Source of the DNA: Mycetocola zhadangensis
Lineage (GTDB): Bacteria > Actinomycetota > Actinomycetes > Actinomycetales > Microbacteriaceae
Assembly (NCBI RefSeq): GCF_003668565.1
Contig: NZ_RCWJ01000001.1
Span: 1,116,001-1,180,000, forward strand
Length of the DNA: 64,000 nucleotides
Reading direction: 5' to 3'
Numbering within the stretch: the stretch's first letter is position 1; the number at the start of each line of letters is the position of its first letter. This document shows, piece by piece, positions 18,698 to 29,109 of this stretch. Both the position numbers and the translations under genes were made by a program. Under the pieces are notes generated by a model. That model saw only the letters and a list, made by a program, of their open reading frames with translations. It was not told the DNA's origin and did not search any database.

Positions 18698-19185
18698 CAG
18701 CGGTCGACGTTATCTGCGGCGTCGGCTGAAAGCCCGGTCGCGTGCTCGACTCGAAGCAGGGAGATGGCCGACTCGAAATCCTCGAGCGAATTGAACGCCT
18801 GGTACACACTGGCGAAGCGGAGGTACGCTACCTCGTCAAGCTCCCGCAGCGGGGTGAGGATGGCCAGTCCGATCTCGTTGGCGTCAATCTGGCTTGTGCC
18901 GGTCTGACGGATGGACTCTTCCACTTTCTGGGCGAGGATCGCCAGGTCAGAGTCGGTGACCGGCCTGCCCTGACACGCCTTCCGAACGCCGGAGACAACC
19001 TTGTCGCGCGAGAACGGTTCAACAACGCCAGATCGTTTGATCACGTTGAGGCTCGCGGTCTCGGTTGTGCTGAATCGCCTGCCGCATTCCGGGCACTGCC
19101 TTCTGCGTCGGATCGAGAGTCCGTCGTCGCTCGTGCGGGAGTCGATCACGCGGGAATCGGGGTGGCGACAAAATGGACAGAACAT
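18697..19185 (-). CDS. nrdR: Transcriptional repressor NrdR
   Basis: NrdR senses ATP/dATP and represses ribonucleotide reductase genes. The first 35 residues are a zinc ribbon with CPFC and CPEC pairs. An ATP-cone domain follows (about 46-136), including [20 protein letters not shown]. The ATG at 19183-19185 gives 162 residues starting MFCPFC, with GGAG 5 nt upstream. The longer frame to 19287 would add an unrelated 34 residues. It is coupled to pyrD by a TGATG overlap. Confidence 0.95.
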   Translation of the reverse strand: MFCPFCRHPDSRVIDSRTSDDGLSIRRRRQCPECGRRFSTTETASLNVIKRSGVVEPFSRDKVVSGVRKACQGRPVTDSDLAILAQKVEESIRQTGTSQIDANEIGLAILTPLRELDEVAYLRFASVYQAFNSLEDFESAISLLRVEHATGLSADAADNVDR

Positions 19186-19231
19186 GAGGACTCCAGCTAG
19201 TAACGGATGCTTCGGCGCCAGTCGCGAGCGG

Positions 19232-20548
19232 CTATGAGAACCGGACGGTGACGGCAGCGCCGTGCGCGGGCATCGCTTCGGCACCACTCAACGCGACGAC
19301 CTCTGCAGCGACCTGTTCGAGGGCTGCCCTGTCGTAGTCGATGACCTGTTGCGGACGAAGGAAGGTGTAGGCGCCGAGGCCCGACGAGAATCGGGCCTGG
19401 CCGCCCGTCGGGAGAACGTGGTTGGAGCCGGCGAGGTAGTCCCCCAGGCTCACAGGCGAGTGTGCGCCGACGAAGATGGCGCCGGCACTCGTGATTGTCG
19501 CGAGGACCGCGGTGTTGTTCGCCGTCTGGATCTCGAGGTGCTCCGGTGCGTAGACGTTACTGAAGCGCGCGGCTGCTCCGAGGTCGTCGACGAGGACAAT
19601 CGCCGACTGCTGGCCGCCCAGGGCCTCAATAACGCGGGCGGAGTTCGGCGTTGCTGCCGCCAGAACGTCAAGCTCTTGGACGACGCGCTCGGCCAGCTCG
19701 GCAGAGTCGGTGACGAGGAGTGCTGCTGCCGCTTCGTCGTGTTCGGCCTGGCTGATCAGGTCGGCCGCGACGTATCGCGGGTTCGCTGTCTCGTCGGCGA
19801 TGACCAGGATTTCCGTCGTGCCTGCTTCAGAGTCGATGCCGACGACGCCGCGTACCAGCCGTTTGGCGGCCGCTACGTAAATGTTGCCCGGGCCAGTCAC
19901 AACATCGACTGGCTCAAGTCCGAGTGATGTAACCCCGTATGCGAGGGCGCCGATGGCGCTGGCGCCTCCCATCACGTAGACCTCGTCGATGCCGAGGAGC
20001 CCTGCGGCACCCAAAATGGTCGGGTGGACACGCCCGCCGAACTCGCTCTGAGCCGGAGAGACCAGTGCGATGGACTGCACTCCGGCCACCTGCGCCGGGA
20101 CGACATTCATCACGACGCTTGATGAGAGCGCCGCCTTACCGCCGGGCACGTACAGGCCGACTCGACCGACGGGCACCCAACGCTGGTGCACGTGGGCACC
20201 GGGCCCGAGGGTGGTGGCCACAGGCGCGTGCAGCTGGGCTTCACTCGCCGTGCGCACTCGCTCAATGGACGCCTCGAGCGCAGCTCTTACGTCTGGATCC
20301 AGAGTGGCAACGGCTGCGGTGATTTCGGCCGGATCCACGCGAACCTCGACATCGGACACCCGATCGAATGCTGCAGCGTGACGCTTGAGCGCTGTCTCAC
20401 CCTCGGCGCGAACCTCCGCGATCAGCTTTTCGGCTGCCTGGCTCGCAACGGCGATATCCACGACCGGGCGAGGGATCAGGTGCAACAGTTCAGCGCGAGT
20501 AGGCTGAATACCGCGCAGGTCAAGTGTCTGGATTGTCTTCTGGATCAT
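19232..20548 (-). CDS. hisD: Histidinol dehydrogenase
   Basis: HisD makes the last two oxidations to histidine with NAD and zinc. At 438 residues it has family features throughout: [32 protein letters not shown], the EAGTTEILV stretch, [10 protein letters not shown] and [20 protein letters not shown]. No other his gene lies in the window. TAGGCT about 9 nt before the ATG could be its -10 box. It is divergent from the flavin reductase gene and 46 bp upstream of nrdR. Confidence 0.96.
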   Translation of the reverse strand: MIQKTIQTLDLRGIQPTRAELLHLIPRPVVDIAVASQAAEKLIAEVRAEGETALKRHAAAFDRVSDVEVRVDPAEITAAVATLDPDVRAALEASIERVRTASEAQLHAPVATTLGPGAHVHQRWVPVGRVGLYVPGGKAALSSSVVMNVVPAQVAGVQSIALVSPAQSEFGGRVHPTILGAAGLLGIDEVYVMGGASAIGALAYGVTSLGLEPVDVVTGPGNIYVAAAKRLVRGVVGIDSEAGTTEILVIADETANPRYVAADLISQAEHDEAAAALLVTDSAELAERVVQELDVLAAATPNSARVIEALGGQQSAIVLVDDLGAAARFSNVYAPEHLEIQTANNTAVLATITSAGAIFVGAHSPVSLGDYLAGSNHVLPTGGQARFSSGLGAYTFLRPQQVIDYDRAALEQVAAEVVALSGAEAMPAHGAAVTVRFS

Positions 20549-20620
20549 GGCGGTACCAGCCTATCGCCCGGCGTCGCAGGGTCGGTTACTCGGCGCAGGT
20601 GAAAGGAAACTCAACACACG

Positions 20621-21115
20621 ATGAATCCCATGAAGGACGACCTCGACGCGTTCAAAGCCGCTTTCCGCAGGCACGCAGCCGGAGTCGCCGCCATCACGGC
20701 GCGAGATGCCCAGGGAAAACCTGTCGGATTCACGGCGACGTCGTTGGCATCACTGAGTGCCGTCCCGCCCCTTGCCACATTCAATATGGCCCGGAGCGCG
20801 AGCAGCTGGCCGGCGATCGCCGAAACCGAGCGAGTCGTGATTCATATGCTCGGCGCACGCAACAGGTCGCTCGCCGAAACCATGAGCGGCGACAATGCAT
20901 CACGCTTCGTTGGCGAACACTGGCATGAAGGCGCACACGGTCTTCCGATCCTGGACAACGTCACAACCTGGATGGTAGGACGCATCATCGAACGGTTCCC
21001 CGTACACAACAGCGTTCTTGTCGTCGTGCAGATCGAAAGCGGTGAAGTGGGAGCGGACGACGCTCCCCTGCTGTACCACGAGCGCCAGTATCTGCGCCCA
21101 GGCGATGTCGCCTAA
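20621..21115 (+). CDS. Flavin reductase-like domain protein
   Basis: The 164-residue protein matches the FMN-binding split-barrel flavin reductase family, which supplies reduced flavin to partner monooxygenases. FRRHAAGVAAITARDAQG, GFTATSLASLSAVPPLATF and LPILDNVTTWMVGRI are typical segments. The partner is not visible nearby. The first ATG is used, with a second three codons later. The 3' end overlaps the convergent neighbour by 4 bp. Confidence 0.85.
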   Translation: MNPMKDDLDAFKAAFRRHAAGVAAITARDAQGKPVGFTATSLASLSAVPPLATFNMARSASSWPAIAETERVVIHMLGARNRSLAETMSGDNASRFVGEHWHEGAHGLPILDNVTTWMVGRIIERFPVHNSVLVVVQIESGEVGADDAPLLYHERQYLRPGDVA

Positions 21116-22824
21116 CCGCGCATGATTCCGGTGAGCTGACGGAGGACACCAACCCGGCCATCGTCGTGCCGGATGACGAGTTCGCTTCCGCGGTCGACGA
21201 TAGCCAGCGCCCATGCGCTGGGGCCAATCTCGAACACCGTCGCCCCGGAAGTCTCATCGACGATCGGAAGCGGAACAGGCGAGTAAACCCAGAACGGCTG
21301 GGTGGAGACGACGGGTGGTGTCTGGGCCGTCGCGGGCATCGGCGCATGCTCGCTGGCTGCCGCGGAACCGATGTCGGACGTCGCGCCAGAGTCTCCCAGA
21401 ATCTCCTGCTCGGCGACGTGGCGAATTGCCGAAACGGGGGCTGGTTCGTTCCCGAGGTGAGACTCGTCGTCGTCTCGGTCCTCGTCACTGTTTGTGAACA
21501 GGACTGGGGTCTCATGTGGCGTCGGAGCCGACGCGTCCGCGAGCTCACGGGAGTCGAGAATCTCGGTCTGAGGTTCTCCCTCAGTGTCTGAGGCGGAGGC
21601 GGAAGGGTCGAACGTTGCGTCGTCTGTCGCGACGATCGGTTCTGGCGTCCAGCTCTTTCGTCGGTACGCTGCGAAGTCCTCCGGCCGGGCATCCGCCGGG
21701 GTCAGCTGCACTGACCCGGTGTTCTCTTGGCTGTATGAGTGCACCTCTGGCGCATGGGGCGCTTCGGGGCGGACGGGTCGTGGACGACGCGGCACCGGGT
21801 TCGCCTCCCGCGCGAGCGGGTGTGCCGGTGTTTCCTCTCGCCGCGCGAAGTCGTCCTTGAGCGGCGCCGTGAATGGTGCGAACGTCGTAGGGACGAGGCT
21901 GGCCAGGGCGAAAATCAGGCCGAGGATGAGGCCGGGGCCCGGGGCGATCACCTCGGCGTCGCGGCCGAACGCGTTACCGCCGAACCACGCGGAGAAGCCG
22001 AGGACCAAAAACAGGGCGCCAACGTAGAACCCGGCAGTGGAGATCGCCATCGCCGAAGCAAACTGATCGACGGACAGTGACCCGACCCGGAGACGCTGTG
22101 ACGGGCGAAGGCGGCGAATAACAATGAGCGCAGCTGCGACGGCCAGCAGGAGCGCGCCTGGAATGGCGATCCACGGGGCAGGTGCCCACAGGCTGGTGTA
22201 TCCGAACAGGTCGGCGTAGACGCCGCCGATGAACGGAAGGAACGACGAAACGAGCACCAGGGCGGCCAGGATCACAAAGATCGTTTCACGCAGGGTGAAG
22301 GGACCGACGCCGTAGGCAGCGCCGTTCTCGTCGAATCGCGGGCGCCGCTGCCTGGCTTGCGCGGGGGCGGCTGCCGAAGGCGCGAATGCCTGGGGGTGCC
22401 CATCGGTCGACTGTTGCGAACCGTCGTACGCCTGCGGGTACGGCTGCGGGTAGCCGGATTGCGCGGCGTACTGGTGTGCCGGGTACGCGGACTCGGGCGC
22501 CTGCTGCTCAGGGTGATCCGGTTGAGCGGCAAACTGCTGCTCGGGGTGACCGGGTTGAGCGGCAAACTGCTGCTCGGGGTGACCGGGTTGAGCGGCAAAC
22601 TGCTGCTCGGGGTGACCGGGTTGAGCGGCAAACTGCGGCGTCACTGGCTGTGCGGCTGGCGCTGCCACAGACTGCGTCGCGTGAGGCTCATCCGGGACAT
22701 GCGGGGCCGAGACCGGCTCAGACTGACCGGCCTGTTGCGATAGCCCTTCCCCATCGACTGTGGCGTCCGGGGCGTGTGGTGCGGACCGCTGCGGTTCAAC
22801 GGGAGGGGTTTCAGGGTTGGTCAT
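21112..22824 (-). CDS. Membrane protein with N-terminal peptide repeats, function unknown
   Basis: The protein is about 570 residues and not recognised. Residues 1-160 are Pro/Gln/Ala-rich and hold four copies of an 11-residue unit, QFAAQPGHPEQ. Four membrane segments follow (about 185-320). Then comes a long acidic disordered region, and the last 55 residues form a compact domain ending in SELVIRHDDGRVGVLRQLTG. The layout suggests a cell-surface or signalling scaffold with cytoplasmic tails. The ATG at 22822-22824 has GGAA at suitable spacing; a GTG lies one codon earlier. It follows dnaE on the same strand. Confidence 0.75.
   Translation of the reverse strand: MTNPETPPVEPQRSAPHAPDATVDGEGLSQQAGQSEPVSAPHVPDEPHATQSVAAPAAQPVTPQFAAQPGHPEQQFAAQPGHPEQQFAAQPGHPEQQFAAQPDHPEQQAPESAYPAHQYAAQSGYPQPYPQAYDGSQQSTDGHPQAFAPSAAAPAQARQRRPRFDENGAAYGVGPFTLRETIFVILAALVLVSSFLPFIGGVYADLFGYTSLWAPAPWIAIPGALLLAVAAALIVIRRLRPSQRLRVGSLSVDQFASAMAISTAGFYVGALFLVLGFSAWFGGNAFGRDAEVIAPGPGLILGLIFALASLVPTTFAPFTAPLKDDFARREETPAHPLAREANPVPRRPRPVRPEAPHAPEVHSYSQENTGSVQLTPADARPEDFAAYRRKSWTPEPIVATDDATFDPSASASDTEGEPQTEILDSRELADASAPTPHETPVLFTNSDEDRDDDESHLGNEPAPVSAIRHVAEQEILGDSGATSDIGSAAASEHAPMPATAQTPPVVSTQPFWVYSPVPLPIVDETSGATVFEIGPSAWALAIVDRGSELVIRHDDGRVGVLRQLTGIMRG
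22521..22636. repeat. 33-bp tandem repeat inside a coding region
   Basis: Three identical 33-bp units run at 22521-22553, 22554-22586 and 22587-22619, followed by 17 bp of a fourth. A diverged unit precedes them at about 22488-22520. Each begins GTTGAGCGGCAAACTGC. The unit is a multiple of three, so copy-number changes keep the reading frame. Confidence 0.95.
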
Positions 22825-22903
22825 CACAGTTTCCTTTGGTCACCGCTGGTGGCACGGTCGTTCTGCCGAGGCACGAATGTACTCCGAACGGTTGCAGCCG
22901 ATA

Positions 22904-25900
22904 CTAGCCGAGGCAATTTGGCCCCAGCAACGACTTCAGCTCTCCGAAGAGATCGGGCGTCACCTTCACCGGGTATGGGATTTCGAACAGTCGGGCGGTG
23001 TCGCCACGTACGAGCTTCAGGCGCACTTCTGCGTCACCCGAGTGACGGGTGAGGATGCCGCTGAGTTGTGTGACGAGCTCGGTCGTCGCACGGAAGTCTG
23101 GCATCGTCAGGGTAAGTGGTCCGCTTGATCCTCCTTGCCCGGTTTCGGGCGAGAAGATGCTGTACGCGTGCAGGTTCATGCCGTCATCTCGCATGCTGAC
23201 GCGACCACGAACAACGACCACCGCATCGTTGACCAGCGTTGGCGCGAACTCCTGATAGGCCTTGCCCATGAACATGACAGTGATCTCACCGCCGAAGTCC
23301 TCGACCTGGATCATGCCGTACTGGTTACCCGATGTCTTGGCCACTCGATGCTGAACGCTCGTGGTGAGCCCGGCGATCGTGACGGTGTCCCCGTCCTCGG
23401 TCAGATCCGATGTGAGCAGATCGGTGATGGTTGTCGACGCGTGTTTGGCCAGTTCCAGTTCGAGACCGGCAAGCGGGTGGTCCGAAACGTACAGGCCGAG
23501 CATGTCGCGCTCGAACGCGAGTTTGTCTTTTTTGGACCATTCCGGACGATCCGGGACCGCTTCCGCCGTGGCATCCAGTTCAAAAATTCCACCGAACAGG
23601 TCAACCTGCCCGTTGGCTTCGTTGCGCTTGAGGCTGACGGCGCTCTCGACGGCGTCTTCGTGAATCTCGATGAGGCCGCGACGGGTGGCTCCAAGCGAGT
23701 CGAATGCCCCTGCCTTGATGAGCGACTCCATGGTGCGCTTGTTGGCCACCTGCAGCGGCACTTTGCGCAGGAAGTCGTGGAACGAGGTGAACTCACCCTC
23801 GCGTTCGCGGGTGGCTCGGATCGCCTCGACGACGTTGAATCCGACGTTGCGAACCGCACCGAGGCCGAAGCGGATGTCTTCGCCGACCGCAGCAAAGAAG
23901 CCGATCGACTGGTTGACGTCAGGCGGGAGCACCTGGATGCCCATGCGCCGACACTCGTTGAGGTAGATGGCGAGCTTGTCACGAGCGTCACCGACGCTCG
24001 TGAGGAGCGCCGCCATGTACTCGGCGGGATAGTGGGCCTTGAGGTAGGCGGTCCAATAGGACACAACACCGTATGCCGCTGAGTGAGCCTTGTTGAACGC
24101 GTAGTCCGAGAACGGCAGGAGGATGTCCCACAGCGCCTTGACGGCCGCATCGGAGTACCCGCGTTCGTGCATGCCTGCGCTGAAGCCCTCGAACTGCTTG
24201 TCGAGCTCGGACTTCTTCTTCTTGCCCATCGCGCGGCGCAAAATATCTGCCTGGCCGAGCGAGAAGCCAGCGACCTTCTGCGCGACGCTCATCACCTGCT
24301 CCTGGTAGATGATGAGGCCATAGGTCTGTCCGAGGATCTCCTGCAGCGGCTCTTCGAGCTCGGGGTGGATCGGGGTGATCGCCTGCAGGCCGTTCTTACG
24401 CAGTGCGTAGTTGGTGTGCGAGTCAGCACCCATCGGACCTGGCCGGTACAGGGCGATTACCGCGGAGATGTCTTCGAAGTTGTCTGGCTTCATCGAGCGA
24501 AGCAGGCTTCGCATCGGGCCGCCGTCGAGCTGGAACACACCGAGAGTGTCGCCTCGGGCGAGAAGTTCGTATGCACCCTTGTCGTCGAGGGCGAGTTCCT
24601 CGAGCTCGATCCGGTGTCCACGGTTTGACTCGATGTTGTCGAGCGCGTCGCTGACGATCGTGAGGTTGCGCAGCCCGAGGAAGTCCATCTTGATCAACCC
24701 GAGCGATTCGCAGGCCGGGTAGTCGAACTGCGTGACGATCTGGCCGTCCTGCTCACGCTTCATGATCGGAATGATGTCGATGAGCGGGTCGCTCGACATG
24801 ATCACACCTGCGGCGTGCACACCCCACTGGCGCTTGAGGTTCTCGATGCCGAGCGCGGTGTCGAAGACCGTCCGAGCCTCGGCGTCGGTTTCGACGATGG
24901 TGCGGAGGTCGACGGTTTCCTTGTACCTGGGGTGGGTTTTGTCGAAGATGCCGGACAGCGGGACATCCTTGCCCATGACGGGTGGCGGCATGGCCTTGGT
25001 GAGCTTGTCGCCCATCCCGAACGGGAAGCCGAGCACTCGCGAGGAGTCCTTAAGCGCCTGCTTGGCCTTGATGGTTCCGTAGGTGACGATCTGCGCGACG
25101 CGCTCATCGCCGTACTTCTCGGTGACGTAGCGAATCACTTCGCCGCGTCGCCGGTCATCGAAGTCGACGTCGAAGTCGGGCATGGAGACGCGGTCAGGGT
25201 TGAGGAACCGCTCGAAGATCAGCCCGTGGACGAGAGGGTCGAGGTCGGTGATCTTCATGGCGTACGCGACCATCGATCCGGCACCCGAACCACGGCCGGG
25301 ACCGACGCGAATGCCGTTCTCCTTCGACCACTTGATGAAGTCGGAGACCACGAGGAAGTACCCGGGGAACCCCATCTGGACGATGACGCCCGCCTCGTAG
25401 TTCGCGCGCTCACGAACGTCGGAAGGGATGCCGTTCGGGTAGCGGACGTGGAGTCCCCGCTCGACTTCCTTGAGGAACCAGGTCTCCTCGGTTTCACCCG
25501 CAGGGACCGGGAACCGGGGCATGAAGCTCGCGCTCGTGTTGAACTCGACGTTGCAGCGTTCGGCGATCGCCAGCGTGTTGTCGCATGCCTCGGGGTGGTC
25601 ACGGAACAACTGGCGCATTTGCTCGGCTGACTTGAGGTAGAACTCGTCGGCGTCGAACTTGAACCGGTTCGGGTCGTCCAGCGTCGAACCGGACTGCACA
25701 CACAGCAGTGCGGCGTGCGCTTTCGCGTCGTGGGCGTGTGTGTAGTGCAAGTCGTTGGTGGCGAGAAGCGGCAGGTCGAGCTCTTTCGCGAGCTTGAACA
25801 GGTCGGTCATTGTTCGTCGCTCGACGTCGATGCCGTGGTCCATCACCTCGCAGAAGAAGTTGTCTTTGCCGAAGATGTCCTGGAACTCTGCAGCGGCTTT

Positions 25901-26422
25901 TTTGGCCTCGTCGTACTGGCCGAGTCGAAGGCGGGTCTGGATCTCGCCACCGGCGCATCCGGTGGTTCCGATGACGCCCTTCGCGTAGGTCGAGAGCAGC
26001 TCGCGGTCCATGCGCGGTTTGAAGTAGTAGCCCTCGATCGACGCGAGAGACGACATCCGGAACAGGTTGTGCATGCCCTCGGTGGTCTCGCTGAGGAGGG
26101 TCATGTGCGTGTACGCACCACTACCGGAGACGTCATCGCGCCCCTGGGTGCTCGAACCCCAGCGGACCCGTGTCTTGTCGCTTCGGTGGGTTCCCGGCGT
26201 GACGTACGCCTCGGTGCCGATGATGGGCTTGATGCCCGCCGCTGTTGCCGTTCGCCAGAAGTCGAAGGAGCCGAACATGTTTCCGTGGTCGGTTACGGCG
26301 ACCGCTGGCATCTTTTCGGCGAGAGCAGCGTCGATCAGGGGTTTGACGCGCGCGGCGCCATCGAGCATCGAATACTCGCTGTGGACATGCAGGTGAACGA
26401 ACGAGTCGTCTGATGAGGTCAA
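22904..26422 (-). CDS. dnaE: DNA polymerase III alpha subunit
   Basis: This is the main replicative polymerase, 1172 residues. The PHP domain opens with HLHVHSEYSMLDG (10-22) and continues with VTDHGNM. The catalytic Asp pair lies in PDFDVDFDD near residue 415-423. GPGRGSGAGS, the fingers and beta-binding regions and an OB-fold near the C-terminus are present. Translation starts at TTG, with GGAGAA upstream. It lies 37 bp downstream of an rluA-type gene, the end of the division-related cluster. Confidence 0.97.
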   Translation of the reverse strand: MTSSDDSFVHLHVHSEYSMLDGAARVKPLIDAALAEKMPAVAVTDHGNMFGSFDFWRTATAAGIKPIIGTEAYVTPGTHRSDKTRVRWGSSTQGRDDVSGSGAYTHMTLLSETTEGMHNLFRMSSLASIEGYYFKPRMDRELLSTYAKGVIGTTGCAGGEIQTRLRLGQYDEAKKAAAEFQDIFGKDNFFCEVMDHGIDVERRTMTDLFKLAKELDLPLLATNDLHYTHAHDAKAHAALLCVQSGSTLDDPNRFKFDADEFYLKSAEQMRQLFRDHPEACDNTLAIAERCNVEFNTSASFMPRFPVPAGETEETWFLKEVERGLHVRYPNGIPSDVRERANYEAGVIVQMGFPGYFLVVSDFIKWSKENGIRVGPGRGSGAGSMVAYAMKITDLDPLVHGLIFERFLNPDRVSMPDFDVDFDDRRRGEVIRYVTEKYGDERVAQIVTYGTIKAKQALKDSSRVLGFPFGMGDKLTKAMPPPVMGKDVPLSGIFDKTHPRYKETVDLRTIVETDAEARTVFDTALGIENLKRQWGVHAAGVIMSSDPLIDIIPIMKREQDGQIVTQFDYPACESLGLIKMDFLGLRNLTIVSDALDNIESNRGHRIELEELALDDKGAYELLARGDTLGVFQLDGGPMRSLLRSMKPDNFEDISAVIALYRPGPMGADSHTNYALRKNGLQAITPIHPELEEPLQEILGQTYGLIIYQEQVMSVAQKVAGFSLGQADILRRAMGKKKKSELDKQFEGFSAGMHERGYSDAAVKALWDILLPFSDYAFNKAHSAAYGVVSYWTAYLKAHYPAEYMAALLTSVGDARDKLAIYLNECRRMGIQVLPPDVNQSIGFFAAVGEDIRFGLGAVRNVGFNVVEAIRATREREGEFTSFHDFLRKVPLQVANKRTMESLIKAGAFDSLGATRRGLIEIHEDAVESAVSLKRNEANGQVDLFGGIFELDATAEAVPDRPEWSKKDKLAFERDMLGLYVSDHPLAGLELELAKHASTTITDLLTSDLTEDGDTVTIAGLTTSVQHRVAKTSGNQYGMIQVEDFGGEITVMFMGKAYQEFAPTLVNDAVVVVRGRVSMRDDGMNLHAYSIFSPETGQGGSSGPLTLTMPDFRATTELVTQLSGILTRHSGDAEVRLKLVRGDTARLFEIPYPVKVTPDLFGELKSLLGPNCLG

Positions 26423-26458
26423 GACTTCTCCGGGAAGCTGAGGGGCTGAACTACAAGC

Positions 26459-27379
26459 CTAATCCTCGCCGAGGACATCGAGTGCGTGCTGCAGGTCGGC
26501 CGGGTAGTCGGAAGTGAATGTAACCCACTCCCCCGTACCCGGGTGAGTGAACGACAGTTGACGGGCGTGGAGCCACTGCCTCGTCAGCCCAAGCCGTGCC
26601 GAGATGGTGGGATCGGCGCCGTAGAGAGGATCCCCGACACACGGATGCCGTTGGGCGGCCATGTGAACCCGAATCTGGTGCGTACGGCCGGATTCCAGGT
26701 GCACCTCGAGTAGCGAAGCGCTCCGGAACGCTTCAAGCGTTTCATAGTGCGTTACCGAGGGTTTACCCTCTGCCGTGATGGCGAACTTCCAGTCGTGCCT
26801 GGGGTGGCGCCCGATGGGTGCGTCGATGGTTCCGGCCAGTGGGTCTGGGTGGCCCTGCACGACGGCGTGGTAGATCTTCTCCACCTCGCGGTCGTGGAAC
26901 GCCCGCTTGAGAGCCGTGTATGCGCGCTCGCTCTTGGCAACGGCCATGAGGCCTGTTGTGCCGACGTCGAGCCGATGGACGATACCGGCCCGTTCGGTGG
27001 CGCCGCTGGTTGAGACGGAGTACCCGGCTCCGGCCAGGGCGCCGAGCACCGTCGGACCGGTCCATCCGACGGACGGGTGAGCAGCGACTCCTGTTGGCTT
27101 GTCCACAACGATGATGTCGTCATCGTCGTACACGACATGCAGGTCGCTCACCACGACAGGAACAACGACCGGCTCCTGGCGCGGTGCCCAGTTGACTTCG
27201 AGCCAGCCTCCTGCACGGAGCCGGTCGGACTTGTCGACGGTGCGCCCATCGATGGAGACTCCTCCTGCTTCGGCGACCTCAGCCGCAAAGCTGCGGGAAA
27301 AGCCGAGCACCTTGGCCAGACCGGCGTCAACACGTGACCCATCGAGCCCGTCGGGAATGGGAAGACTGCGGGATTCCAT
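26459..27379 (-). CDS. RluA-family pseudouridine synthase
   Basis: An S4-like RNA-binding domain (1-75) is followed by the catalytic domain. [15 protein letters not shown] carries the catalytic Asp of the RluA/RluC/RluD group, and [12 protein letters not shown] is a second signature. It probably modifies 23S rRNA, like RluD, though the target base is not certain. The length of 306 residues is normal. Its ATG overlaps the lspA stop by one base, so the genes are coupled. Confidence 0.93.
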   Translation of the reverse strand: MESRSLPIPDGLDGSRVDAGLAKVLGFSRSFAAEVAEAGGVSIDGRTVDKSDRLRAGGWLEVNWAPRQEPVVVPVVVSDLHVVYDDDDIIVVDKPTGVAAHPSVGWTGPTVLGALAGAGYSVSTSGATERAGIVHRLDVGTTGLMAVAKSERAYTALKRAFHDREVEKIYHAVVQGHPDPLAGTIDAPIGRHPRHDWKFAITAEGKPSVTHYETLEAFRSASLLEVHLESGRTHQIRVHMAAQRHPCVGDPLYGADPTISARLGLTRQWLHARQLSFTHPGTGEWVTFTSDYPADLQHALDVLGED

Positions 27380-28044
27380 CAGGCTGGGAGGTGTTTCGGG
27401 TCGGTCGTCGAGTCCGGCTGGGCCGGTTCGGGCAGGGGTGGAGTTGAGTCGATGGTTTGAGCGGCGGGTTCGGCACTGGCGCCGTCCGATTCGACTGAAG
27501 CCGTGGCATCCGCTTCGGAATCTTTCGTCGCGACGGTTTTCGAGCCGTCGAGGTTGATTCCGCGCAGCGTGAGAATGATGAACAGACCCATGCTGGAGAC
27601 GATGCAGATGTCAGCGATGTTGTAAATCGCCGGCATCATCCACGGCGTGGAGATGAAGTCGATGACGTGACCGAGACCAAATGACGGTTCGCGGAAGAAT
27701 CGGTCGGTCAGGTTGCCGAGAACGCCGCCGAGCAGAAGCCCGAAAACGACTGCCCATCCGATCGAACGGATCTTTCGAGCCAGGACGATGATCGCAACTG
27801 TGACAACCGTGGCCAGGATCGAGAAGATCCAGGTGCTGCCTGCTGCAAGCGAGAAGGCCGCCCCCGGGTTCTTGACGAACTGCAGGATGAGCAGATCGCC
27901 AAGAACCGGAACCTGTTCGCCAAGCGGCAGGTTTGAGACGACGAGGTGTTTCGTGAATTGATCAAGCGCGAGCGCCGTTCCCGCGAGGGCCGCGAGAACG
28001 ACGAGCGCTCGAACACTGGAAGTACCAGTTGGCGTCTTGGGCAA
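27379..28044 (-). CDS. lspA: Lipoprotein signal peptidase (signal peptidase II)
   Basis: LspA cleaves signal peptides from prolipoproteins, such as the CtaC encoded in this window. Four membrane helices are visible. The two catalytic Asp residues lie in GNLTDRFF and YNIADICIV, and NPGAAFSLA is conserved. The start is TTG. The core ends near residue 165. A 55-residue tail rich in Ala, Asp, Pro, Ser and Thr follows and is not needed by the family. It sits 4 bp downstream of wag31. Confidence 0.93.
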   Translation of the reverse strand: MPKTPTGTSSVRALVVLAALAGTALALDQFTKHLVVSNLPLGEQVPVLGDLLILQFVKNPGAAFSLAAGSTWIFSILATVVTVAIIVLARKIRSIGWAVVFGLLLGGVLGNLTDRFFREPSFGLGHVIDFISTPWMMPAIYNIADICIVSSMGLFIILTLRGINLDGSKTVATKDSEADATASVESDGASAEPAAQTIDSTPPLPEPAQPDSTTDPKHLPA

Positions 28045-28048
28045 GACC

Positions 28049-28675
28049 TTAGACGTTGGACTTTTCGGCGCTGGTCACGAAACCAGAGCCCGACTTCTGG
28101 TTGCTCGGGCCACCGTTGGCGTCGAGGTCCTTCAGCTGGCTCTCGATGTAGCCGCGGAGCTTCTGGCGGTATTCGCGCTCGAACTCGCGCAGTCCGTCGA
28201 TCTTCTTCTCGAGCTTCGAACGCTCCTCGTTGAGGATGTTCATCTGCGCGCGCTGCTTGGCCTCGGCCTCGGCGACGACACGAGCCGCTGTGGCGTGTCC
28301 TTCGGCGATGAGGGAGTCGCGCTTCTCGGCACCCTCACGGACGTGCTCGTCGTGGAGACGACGTGCCAGCTGGAGCAGGCTCGAGGAGGACTCGGAGTCG
28401 TCCTGTGCCTGAACGGGCTGAACAACGGGGGCAGCGGCTACCGGGGCGGGTGCTGGTGCGGCGGCGGCAACGACGACCGGCTCTGCCTGACGCTCGGTCG
28501 AACCGGATCCGGCTGCCTCGAGCTTGGCCTGAAGTTCCTGGTTCTCCTGGTGCAGGCGGCGCAGTTCGACGACGACCTCGTCCAGGAAGTCATCGACCTC
28601 GTCCTGGTCGTAGCCCTCGCGGAACTTGGTCTGCTGGAACTGCTTGTTGACTACGTCTTCCGGAGTTAACGCCAT
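28049..28675 (-). CDS. wag31: Cell division/polar growth protein DivIVA (Wag31)
   Basis: The N-terminal membrane-binding domain reads MALTPEDVVNKQF followed by REGYDQDEVDDFLDEV. A variable Ala/Val/Pro linker follows, then a long coiled coil (about 105-190). DivIVA gathers at curved membrane of poles and septa and directs cell-wall growth. The length of 208 residues is typical. It lies between yggT and lspA. A 124-bp spacer upstream probably holds its own promoter. Confidence 0.95.
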   Translation of the reverse strand: MALTPEDVVNKQFQQTKFREGYDQDEVDDFLDEVVVELRRLHQENQELQAKLEAAGSGSTERQAEPVVVAAAAPAPAPVAAAPVVQPVQAQDDSESSSSLLQLARRLHDEHVREGAEKRDSLIAEGHATAARVVAEAEAKQRAQMNILNEERSKLEKKIDGLREFEREYRQKLRGYIESQLKDLDANGGPSNQKSGSGFVTSAEKSNV

Positions 28676-28799
28676 GGCTTCCCACCTCTTACTTGATTGG
28701 CTCGATTGGACGTGCCCACGCTAGCAAAATCCTCTGCCGAAAAGCTGGGGATGACGCGATGCGAGACACGTGTCTTTCAGGATACCGCTACGAACGGGC

Positions 28800-29102
28800 T
28801 CAGCGCAGGATCGCGTTGACGAGCGTCATCGCGATGATGACACACAGCATGGTGATGCTCCAGCCGAAATCGAGAGCGAGCGCACCCATCCGGATCGGCG
28901 GAAGGATACGCCGAAAGAAACGGATGGGCGGGTCGGTCAACGAGTAGACGACCTCCGCGGCGACCAGAAGGAAGCCCTCCGGACGCCAGCGCGGCTTGAA
29001 CGTCCGCGCGAGGTCGAGCGCAAATCGCGCCCACATCGCGAAGAAATACAGCAGCAGCGCGAAATAAAGGATGTTACGAATCAGAGAAAGAACGGAGTCC
29101 AC
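28800..29102 (-). CDS. YggT-family membrane protein
   Basis: This 100-residue protein has two hydrophobic segments (about 3-24 and 76-98). Between them is SLTDPPIRFFRRILPPIRMG, the family signature. YggT proteins sit between sepF and divIVA in most actinobacteria and are linked by context to envelope or osmotic functions, with no known reaction. The gene lies 7 bp after sepF. Confidence 0.93.
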   Translation of the reverse strand: MDSVLSLIRNILYFALLLYFFAMWARFALDLARTFKPRWRPEGFLLVAAEVVYSLTDPPIRFFRRILPPIRMGALALDFGWSITMLCVIIAMTLVNAILR

Positions 29103-29109
29103 CCGTCAA

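Noticed and set aside
22521-22636. Possible CRISPR array
   Set aside because: The units are contiguous with no spacers and lie in frame inside a coding region.
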